Shown one piece after another: positions 1 through 5,552 of a DNA stretch of 5,552 nucleotides. The stretch spans positions 1 to 5,552 of the forward strand of contig JABDQK010000285.1 of assembly GCA_013042255.1 (NCBI GenBank). Direction: 5' to 3'. Position 1 is the first letter of the stretch. Every line of letters starts with the position of its first letter. Origin of the DNA: Flavobacteriaceae bacterium (GTDB taxonomy: Bacteria; Bacteroidota; Bacteroidia; Flavobacteriales; Flavobacteriaceae). The notes under the pieces were generated by a model. That model did not search any database and was not told the DNA's origin. It was given only the letters and a program-made list of their open reading frames with translations. Both the position numbers and the translations under genes were made by a program.

Positions 1-17
1 CCAATAATTCTTTTCAT
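1..17 (-). CDS. Possible 5' end of a further minus-strand gene (partial)
   Basis: An ATG read leftward from position 17 opens a frame beginning M-K-R-I-I before the window ends. It lies 9 bases after the stop of the small membrane protein gene and has the same orientation, as expected for the next gene of a short operon. A start with Lys-Arg followed by hydrophobic residues would suit a membrane or exported protein, but five codons cannot identify anything. The call rests only on position and spacing and could be chance. Confidence 0.22.
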
Positions 18-26
18 AGGATATAT

Positions 27-356
<330 letters not shown>

Positions 357-1628
357 ATGACCTTCGAAGACCTCAAATTGATCCCCCCTCTCCAAAAAGC
401 CCTCAGGGATATCAATTACATTGTGCCTACAGATATTCAGGCGAAAGCCATTCCCCTTGTTCTAAACAAGGAAGATGTTATCGGAAGCGCGCAGACCGGA
501 ACCGGGAAAACCGCTGCTTTCGCCATACCTATCCTCCAGCATTTAACCAACCAACCTCAGAACCGCAAAGGAAAAAGAAAAGTACAGGCCCTGGTTGTGA
601 CCCCTACACGTGAACTCGCCATACAGATTGCCGAAAGCTTTACCGAATACGGAAAATACACTCATTTGAGGAATACCGTAATATTTGGAGGGGTTTCCCA
701 AGGGTCTCAAACCAACGCATTGCGCAACGGGGTCGATATTTTGGTTGCCACCCCGGGTCGTTTGTTAGACCTTATGAATCAGGGCTTTATCACCCTGGAC
801 CATATTAAATACTTTGTTCTCGATGAGGCAGACAGAATGCTCGATATGGGCTTTATCCACGACATTAAAAAAATCATAGCCAAACTCCCAAGGGAAAGAC
901 AGTCCCTCTTCTTTTCGGCTACCATGCCTAAGAGCATTGTTAAACTGTCACACGAAATCCTAAGAAACCCGAAGAAAGTAGCAGTGAGTCCTGTTTCTTC
1001 AACGGCAGAGACCATCCAGCAGTATTTATACACCACCAACAAAGCAGATAAAAAAGATCTTTTGTTCCACATTCTCAAAGATCCGGAACTGGAACAAGTG
1101 CTCTTATTCTCCCGCACTAAACACGGAGCGGACAAGATCGTACGCAACCTTCATAAAAATCGGATTGAGGCTACAGCCATCCACGGGAACAAGTCGCAAA
1201 ATCAGCGCCAAAAAGCCTTAAAGGATTTTAAGGAAGGGAGAAAAAGGGTGTTGGTTGCCACAGATATAGCTGCCAGGGGAATTGACATAGACAAACTTCG
1301 TCATGTAATCAATTATGATATTCCCAATGAACCGGAGACCTATGTTCACCGTATAGGACGATGTGGTCGGGCAGGGGAAGAAGGAATTTCCATTTCCATT
1401 TGCGAACCGGAAGAGAATGCCTATATCACCGATATAGAAAAACTCACCAGACAAAAGATCGAAATCGTCCCCGATCATCCCTTCCCTCAAACAGATCGCC
1501 CCATGAATGCCGCCGAAAAGAAAGAAGCGGAAAAAGAAAAACAGCGAAGGAAACAGGAGTTCTTTGCCAACCGCAATAAGAAAAGAGGCGGGGGACATCA
1601 GCAAGGATTTCGAAAAAAGAAAAGGTAA
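357..1628 (+). CDS. rhlE: DEAD-box ATP-dependent RNA helicase, RhlE type
   Basis: This 423-residue cytoplasmic helicase uses ATP to unwind short RNA duplexes; RhlE-type enzymes act in ribosome assembly and RNA turnover, particularly in the cold. Visible motifs in order: Q motif with F3 and PTDIQ 24-28; motif I AQTGTGKT 45-52; Ia PTRELA 83-88; GG 111-112; Ib TPGR 132-135; II DEAD 156-159; III SAT 187-189; IV LLFSRTKHGAD 249-259; V VATDIAARGIDI 300-311; VI HRIGRCGRAG 331-340. RhlE hallmarks are the VIFGGVS, DMGFIHDI, RTKHGA and IHGNKSQ segments. The last 40 or so residues form a charged, Lys/Arg-rich low-complexity tail ending RKKKR, probably a non-specific RNA-binding extension. Motif VI has Cys336 where Thr is usual. 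ATG 357 is preferred to GTG 327 because the family starts MTFxDL and the -7 box lies between the two. The patatin-like gene follows after 41 bases and may be co-transcribed. Confidence 0.97.
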   Translation: MTFEDLKLIPPLQKALRDINYIVPTDIQAKAIPLVLNKEDVIGSAQTGTGKTAAFAIPILQHLTNQPQNRKGKRKVQALVVTPTRELAIQIAESFTEYGKYTHLRNTVIFGGVSQGSQTNALRNGVDILVATPGRLLDLMNQGFITLDHIKYFVLDEADRMLDMGFIHDIKKIIAKLPRERQSLFFSATMPKSIVKLSHEILRNPKKVAVSPVSSTAETIQQYLYTTNKADKKDLLFHILKDPELEQVLLFSRTKHGADKIVRNLHKNRIEATAIHGNKSQNQRQKALKDFKEGRKRVLVATDIAARGIDIDKLRHVINYDIPNEPETYVHRIGRCGRAGEEGISISICEPEENAYITDIEKLTRQKIEIVPDHPFPQTDRPMNAAEKKEAEKEKQRRKQEFFANRNKKRGGGHQQGFRKKKR

Positions 1629-1669
1629 ATTTCTATCTTGATAATGGATTTTAGAAAACCTCCAGAAAA

Positions 1670-2488
1670 ATGAAAAAAATAGGCCTGGCACTGGGTGGAG
1701 GTGCAGTACTCGGTGCTGCACATATAGGGGTATTGAAGGCCCTGAAGGAAAAGGACCTCGAAATTTGTTATGTAACCGGCACAAGCATTGGGGCCTTCGT
1801 GGCTGCCCTCTACGCATTTGGTAAATCCTGGGATGAAATCAGGGATATTGCTTCAGAATTGAAATGGATGGACATAAGCAGTATCTCTTTATCCAGGTAC
1901 AGTCTGCTTTCTAATGATAAGTTCGGAACTTTGATTACAGATAACATAGGTGACAAAAAGATAGAGGATGCGCAGATCCCCCTGGCTATAATAACTACAG
2001 ATGCGGGAAGTGGAGAAAAGGTGGTCTTGCGAAAAGGCCCTGTTGCTGAAGCCGTGATGGCAAGCACTTGTATTCCCGGGCTGTTCAACCCTGTTAAACT
2101 CGATGGCCGGATGCTTCTCGATGGCGGGATCGTGGAAAACGTACCTATTAAAACGCTGCGCAATATCGGGGCAGATTATGTGATTGGCGTAGACCTCAAT
2201 GCCAAGCATGCTTATGGGGATCCCGCAAATATCCTCGATGTACTATTAAACAGCTTTCATTTTATTATGCAGCAGGCGGCGGCATTACAAACCGAACATG
2301 CCGATCTCCTGATCAAACCCGATCTTTCTGCATTTGGAAGAGCAGATACCAGTCAGATTGAAGGTCTTATTCAGAAAGGCTATGAGGACACCAGAGACCA
2401 ATTGTCCAAAAAGGAACTGAATCTTAGCACAAGCTGGTTTGGAGAGAATTGGAATAAATTGCTCAAAATTTTTGATATGAATCCCTAA
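1670..2488 (+). CDS. Patatin-like phospholipase family protein (RssA-like serine hydrolase)
   Basis: This 272-residue protein has the patatin fold signatures. A glycine-rich oxyanion loop spans about residues 8-20 (LGGGAVLGAAHIG). The nucleophile elbow is GTSIG 37-41, giving Ser39. The second dyad residue is Asp151 in D-G-G 151-153. MASTCIPGLF 130-139 matches the conserved ASxxIPG segment. The family hydrolyses acyl ester bonds of phospholipids or related lipids with a Ser-Asp dyad. No signal peptide or membrane helix is seen, so it is probably cytoplasmic or membrane-peripheral, as in the compact E. coli RssA type, which has similar length and layout. The oxyanion loop is unusual: GGGAVLG has Leu14 where Arg or Lys is usual (GGGxR/KG). 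Substrate is unknown. The ATG follows an A-rich leader with no Shine-Dalgarno. It starts 41 bases after rhlE, and no strong promoter lies between, so read-through from rhlE is plausible. Confidence 0.95.
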   Translation: MKKIGLALGGGAVLGAAHIGVLKALKEKDLEICYVTGTSIGAFVAALYAFGKSWDEIRDIASELKWMDISSISLSRYSLLSNDKFGTLITDNIGDKKIEDAQIPLAIITTDAGSGEKVVLRKGPVAEAVMASTCIPGLFNPVKLDGRMLLDGGIVENVPIKTLRNIGADYVIGVDLNAKHAYGDPANILDVLLNSFHFIMQQAAALQTEHADLLIKPDLSAFGRADTSQIEGLIQKGYEDTRDQLSKKELNLSTSWFGENWNKLLKIFDMNP

Positions 2489-2515
2489 GATCTTATTCGA
2501 TAATTTCTAAAATAC

Positions 2516-2543
2516 TTAGGTTATCAAGAAATGTCTATTTTTA
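2516..2543 (+). promoter_or_regulatory. Possible promoter of the small secreted protein gene
   Basis: TATTTTTA at 2536-2543 matches the Bacteroidetes -7 box TAnnTTTG except for the final G. TTAG at 2516-2519 matches three of four bases of the -33 TTTG box, but the 16-base spacer is slightly short. The -7 box would sit 17 bases before ATG 2561, nearly the same geometry as the rhlE promoter (18 bases). The AT-rich context makes chance matches likely, so this is tentative. Confidence 0.3.
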
Positions 2544-2560
2544 GGGAAACTCTATTAAAA

Positions 2561-2914
2561 ATGAAAATCAAACTCACCCTTCTCTTTCTACTGTCCTTAA
2601 TTATTTCTCAAGTCAGTGCTCAGCAGGATATCCCATTTTCCGGGCAGGCTGATATTTCGGTAAACTCCCTTCATTTTTCAGTAGACTCCCTTGAAGAATT
2701 GCAGGAAATCGACTGGGTGGAGATAAGGGATTTATTTAGAGATAATACCCCGGAAGAACCTATTGAGTTGGGCTTTTCACTAAAAAGACAAGTAAAAAGA
2801 GAAACATATACCATGGATTCCTTTGAATTTAGGCTTAGAGGCAAAACTGAGGAAGTGGAATCCATGATCTCCAAAACGCAGAAAATTATTTTGTCCCTCT
2901 CCGATTCTGATTAA
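2561..2914 (+). CDS. Small secreted protein of unknown function
   Basis: This gene encodes 117 residues. I do not recognise a named family, although its style resembles small exported hypothetical proteins of Flavobacteriaceae. A clear Sec signal peptide is present: Lys2 and Lys4, a hydrophobic core at about 5-16, and a likely cut after V-S-A at residue 20 before QQ. The mature part is about 97 residues, polar and acidic with alternating hydrophobics, has no Cys, and lacks a lipobox, so a soluble periplasmic protein is likely. An upstream in-frame ATG at 2531 would add ten residues (MSIFRETLLK) before the signal peptide. I prefer 2561 because it gives a compact n-region, has an A-rich leader, and because a possible -7 box lies between the two starts. 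It sits between the patatin-like and DUF885-like genes, 47 bases before the latter. Function cannot be inferred. Confidence 0.75.
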   Translation: MKIKLTLLFLLSLIISQVSAQQDIPFSGQADISVNSLHFSVDSLEELQEIDWVEIRDLFRDNTPEEPIELGFSLKRQVKRETYTMDSFEFRLRGKTEEVESMISKTQKIILSLSDSD

Positions 2915-2919
2915 ATTTT
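2890..2919 (+). promoter_or_regulatory. Possible promoter of the DUF885-like / M20 gene pair
   Basis: TTTG at 2890-2893 is an exact -33 box. TAAATTTT at 2912-2919 matches the -7 consensus TAnnTTTG except for the last base, with an 18-base spacer. The -7 box begins on the TAA stop of the small secreted protein gene, so the promoter would overlap its end and give a leader of about 35-40 bases before ATG 2962. Spacing is good, but the AT-rich setting weakens it; the downstream pair could equally be read from further upstream. Confidence 0.35.
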
Positions 2920-2961
2920 CCCATCCCGTTATCATTTTTACCTGCCTTCAACCTCTTAATT

Positions 2962-4644
2962 ATGAAACAAACCCTCCTGCTTAATATCTCCCTTCTCCTT
3001 GCTCTTTCCTTATTTGGACAGGCCAATATGAGAACCTCAGCTAATAGCGAATCATTGATCGAGAGTACAGTAAATGAGAAATCATCCTATGAAGATCTGC
3101 TTACCTTGTTCAAAGTATGGCGTTCATTTGAGAGTCCTCCTATGATGAATGGGGCTCCTGACTATACGCAAGATACTTTTACAAAGCGATGGCCTTTATT
3201 TAAAGACCTGAGACGTAAGTTGATCGAAATTGATACCGCTAACTGGACGATTCCCCAAAGAGTTGATTGGATGCTTGTCTGGGCTGAGATGAATGGGTAT
3301 GATTTTAACCACCGTATCCTGAAACCATGGGAACGGGACCCCGCTTATTACAAATCGGTTTGGGAATACCGCTCGGATGTTCCTGCACATGAGGGCCCAA
3401 CCCATCATGCAACCTTAGAACTATGGACCTACTCTTTTCCTTTATCAAAAGAAGAGCGTAAAAGGCTTTTAAAAGACCTCAGGGTAATACCCCCTCTCAA
3501 TGAACAGGCACAGCAAAATCTGACCGGCAACGCAAAAGAACTCTGGCAGGCAGGGATAAGGGTCATTGCAAACCAGACAAATTCACTCAAAAAGATCCTA
3601 GATAAGCAAAGTGTTACCAATGATACAGAGATCAGGAGAGCTGCAGAAGAGGCGATCAGCTCAACAGATTCCTTTACTGCATGGCTGGCGCAGCAAGCAC
3701 CTTTGAAAACCGGACCTTCAGGTATTGGGAAAGAAAACTACAGCTGGTATCTTCAAAATGTTCATCTGGTCCCCTTAAGCTGGGAAGATGAAGTAATGCT
3801 GTTAAAACGGGAGCTGGCCAGGGCATGGGCATCCCTGAAACTTGAAGAACACAGGAACAGAAGCCTCCCGTCCCTGGTTGCAGCCGATAGTCCTGAAGCC
3901 TATGATCTAATGGCCGACAAAGCGGCAAAGAGTCTGCTTAGTTTTTTGGAGGAGCAGGAAATTGTTACCGTAAAAGATTATTATGAACCCGCCTTAAGGG
4001 AACATCTCGGGAGTTTTGTTCCAGAAGCCAAACGGAATTTTTTCCTGATTGGAGAGCACTATGACCCCAGGCCTCTTTACTCTCATTTCTACCACTGGTT
4101 TGAACTGGCCCGTATGGACCTGGAACCCCATGCCAGCCCGATCAGGCGTGGCCCCTTACTCTACAATATTTTTGACTCCCGCAATGAGGGAACAGCAACC
4201 GCGGTGGAAGAACTCTTCCTGCAAACCGGCCTGTATGACGATTCTCCCAGGAGCAAGGAGATCGTATATATCATGATCGCCCAGAGGGCAGCTCGGGGAT
4301 TAGGCTCTCTTTACGCCCATGCTAATGAAATGAGTATGGAAGAAGCAGGGGGTATCCATTCTGAATATACGCCCCGAGGCTGGATGAAAACAGAAAAAGA
4401 ACTGTTACTTTTTGAACAGCACCTCTATATGCGGCAACCCGGATATGGAACCAGTTATATTACCGGAAAATACTTGCTGGAGAGTGCACTTGCCGATTAT
4501 GCCAAAATGAAGGAAGATGAAGGGAAACCTTTTCAGATTAGGGAGTTTATGGACGGGCTGAACAGCATTGGGAACATTCCCATCTCTCTTGGCCATTGGG
4601 AAATGACAGGGCAGGTGGAGCAATTGAAAAATATTTTGAAATAA
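2962..4644 (+). CDS. Secreted DUF885-like protein lacking the HExxPGH motif
   Basis: This 560-residue protein begins with a Sec signal peptide (hydrophobic core about residues 5-18, likely cut near L-F-G 17-19), so it is periplasmic or surface exposed. The rest has the DUF885 layout, a family related to zinc carboxypeptidase-type enzymes. Visible pieces are [16 protein letters not shown], the L-x-V-I-P-P/NLTGNA segment, GKENYSWYL 256-264, [10 protein letters not shown] 408-417 (position of the usual EGWAxYxE), the R-A-A-R plus [13 protein letters not shown] stretch, and PGYGTSY 493-499. In typical DUF885 proteins a HExxPGH motif supplies two zinc ligands and the catalytic Glu about 30 residues before EGW. 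Here that position reads SHFYHWFEL (374-382): His375 and His378 are present but there is no HE and no PGH. The frame is intact, so this looks like a divergent subfamily, perhaps with a changed metal site or no peptidase activity. The M20 gene follows after 25 bases, probably in one operon. Confidence 0.9.
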   Translation: MKQTLLLNISLLLALSLFGQANMRTSANSESLIESTVNEKSSYEDLLTLFKVWRSFESPPMMNGAPDYTQDTFTKRWPLFKDLRRKLIEIDTANWTIPQRVDWMLVWAEMNGYDFNHRILKPWERDPAYYKSVWEYRSDVPAHEGPTHHATLELWTYSFPLSKEERKRLLKDLRVIPPLNEQAQQNLTGNAKELWQAGIRVIANQTNSLKKILDKQSVTNDTEIRRAAEEAISSTDSFTAWLAQQAPLKTGPSGIGKENYSWYLQNVHLVPLSWEDEVMLLKRELARAWASLKLEEHRNRSLPSLVAADSPEAYDLMADKAAKSLLSFLEEQEIVTVKDYYEPALREHLGSFVPEAKRNFFLIGEHYDPRPLYSHFYHWFELARMDLEPHASPIRRGPLLYNIFDSRNEGTATAVEELFLQTGLYDDSPRSKEIVYIMIAQRAARGLGSLYAHANEMSMEEAGGIHSEYTPRGWMKTEKELLLFEQHLYMRQPGYGTSYITGKYLLESALADYAKMKEDEGKPFQIREFMDGLNSIGNIPISLGHWEMTGQVEQLKNILK

Positions 4645-4669
4645 TCTATTTACAAATTCGTAAAAAGCC

Positions 4670-5552
4670 ATGAGAAATAACATCATTAAATGCACGGGTA
4701 TTTTTCTTCTTTTTGGTCATTTAATGGTTTATGGTCAGACACGAGAATCCCTGGATGAACTATCCTTGGCCTATGCCAAAACATCCTTTCCCCTGTTACA
4801 GGAATTGCTCAGTATCCCCAATGATGCCTTTTATCCCAAAGCCATTGAACAAAACGTGCAATGGTGTGAACAGGCCTTTCAAAAAAGAGGGTTTAGCAAT
4901 ACCAGAATTTCAACCAGCACGGCTCCTTTACTGCTGGCCGAAAGAAAACACCCGGGTGCAAAACAAACGGTGCTGGTCTATCTGCAAGTAGACGGGCAGC
5001 CAGTAGACAGTACCCGCTGGTTTCAGGAAAGCCCCTATATTCCTGTGCTTAAGAAACCACTTCCTGACGGGAGCTGGAAAGCTCTGCCCTGGGACAATAT
5101 CGCAAATTATGAAGACAACTGGAGGGTATTTGCCCGTTCTGCAAGCGACGCAAAGGGGCCAATTGCGATGTTCTTAACCGCTTTAGATGCTGCTGCCGAT
5201 TCAGATATTATCCCGAACTACAATCTGAAAGTGATCATGGACTTTGAGGAGGAATTGGGGTCACCCCAACTACCTAAAGCTGTAAAAGAATATGCTGATC
5301 TCTTAGAAGCCGATATGCTCATAATATTTGACGGGCCCCGGCATATTACTAACAAACCTACCCTTACCTTTGGAGCACGAGGTATAGCAACGATTACCCT
5401 TACCACATATGGCCCCGTGGTACCTCAGCACAGTGGACATTTTGGAAACTATGCCCCTAACCCGGCCCTGCGCCTTTCCAAATTATTGGCTTCTATGAAG
5501 GATGATGTGGGCCGTGTCATCATCCCTGGTTTTTATGATGGGGTTTCGATCG
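4670..5552 (+). CDS. Secreted M20-family metallohydrolase, 3' end outside window (partial)
   Basis: The frame is open from ATG 4670 to the window edge: 294 residues, where the full family is usually about 450-500. Residues 1-22 form a Sec signal peptide ending V-Y-G before Gln23, so the protein is exported. M20 enzymes are di-zinc peptidases or amidases that release amino acids from peptides or N-acyl conjugates. M20 signatures visible: YLQVDGQPVD 104-113 (place of the usual GHYDVQP), ARSASDAKGP 155-164 with metal-bridging Asp160, DFEEELGSP 191-199 with the catalytic/ligand Glu pair among 193-195, Asp221 in FDGP, and HSGHFGNYAPNP 254-265 at the lid domain. The first ligand position is Gln106 instead of His (QxD instead of HxD), while Asp108 is kept. 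Conservation elsewhere argues for a real subfamily rather than decay. The remaining C-terminal ligand His is outside the window. It is 25 bases downstream of the DUF885-like gene with no terminator between. Confidence 0.93.
   Translation, partial: MRNNIIKCTGIFLLFGHLMVYGQTRESLDELSLAYAKTSFPLLQELLSIPNDAFYPKAIEQNVQWCEQAFQKRGFSNTRISTSTAPLLLAERKHPGAKQTVLVYLQVDGQPVDSTRWFQESPYIPVLKKPLPDGSWKALPWDNIANYEDNWRVFARSASDAKGPIAMFLTALDAAADSDIIPNYNLKVIMDFEEELGSPQLPKAVKEYADLLEADMLIIFDGPRHITNKPTLTFGARGIATITLTTYGPVVPQHSGHFGNYAPNPALRLSKLLASMKDDVGRVIIPGFYDGVSI

Noticed and set aside
1218..1817. A 199-codon open frame on the minus strand across the end of rhlE and start of the patatin-like gene.
   Set aside because: It is antisense to two well-supported genes. 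Its Phe/Ser-rich stretches are the mirror of the Lys-rich helicase tail, and it shows no family signature.
2499..2525. Imperfect inverted repeat (GATAA...TTATC with inner CTAA/TTAG) after the patatin-like gene, considered as a terminator.
   Set aside because: The stem is short, AT-only apart from a few pairs, has an uneven internal loop and no T-run follows; it also overlaps the possible promoter.
2531..2560. ATG 2531 as the start of the small secreted protein.
   Set aside because: It would put ten extra residues in front of an otherwise standard signal peptide and overlap the possible -7 box; ATG 2561 fits better, though 2531 is not excluded.
3674..3928. Antisense open frame of 84 codons inside the DUF885-like gene.
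   Set aside because: Shadow of a strongly supported coding frame, with no start context or family features.
4649..4664. TTTAC/GTAAA inverted repeat between the DUF885-like and M20 genes, considered as a terminator or operator.
   Set aside because: Only five AT-rich pairs with no T-run; this is expected by chance in such a gap.

Overview
The window looks like a chromosomal segment of a member of the Bacteroidetes, most likely a marine-type Flavobacteriaceae. Three things support this. Genes start after A-rich leaders without a Shine-Dalgarno. One promoter has an exact Bacteroidetes -7 box (TAnnTTTG) at 331-338. The protein set (RhlE-type helicase, patatin-like hydrolase, secreted DUF885-like and M20-like proteins) is typical of the group. 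The genus cannot be named from the sequence alone. No mobile element, CRISPR array, tRNA or rRNA was seen.

Layout. On the minus strand at the left edge lies a 55-residue, two-helix lmo0937-family membrane protein (27-194), followed by what may be the first five codons of another minus-strand gene (1-17). A divergent gap of about 160 bp holds the rhlE promoter. All remaining genes are on the plus strand: rhlE (357-1628); a patatin-like serine hydrolase (1670-2488) 41 bp behind it; a small secreted protein of unknown function (2561-2914); a 560-residue secreted DUF885-like protein (2962-4644); and, 25 bp later, a secreted M20-family metallohydrolase that runs off the right edge (4670-5552).

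How they work together. The first half is RNA metabolism plus a cytoplasmic lipid-hydrolase-like protein, with no evident shared pathway. The second half is an exported pair from two peptidase-related families, probably co-transcribed, which suggests periplasmic peptide or amino-acid-conjugate processing. The most interesting point is that both members lack a hallmark metal-site residue. The DUF885-like protein has no HExxPGH motif, and the M20 protein has Gln where the first zinc-ligand His of the HxD motif normally sits, although its other expected ligands remain. The patatin-like protein also has a Leu where the oxyanion-loop Arg/Lys is usual. These look like subfamily features rather than decay, because the reading frames and other motifs are intact, but that is inference.
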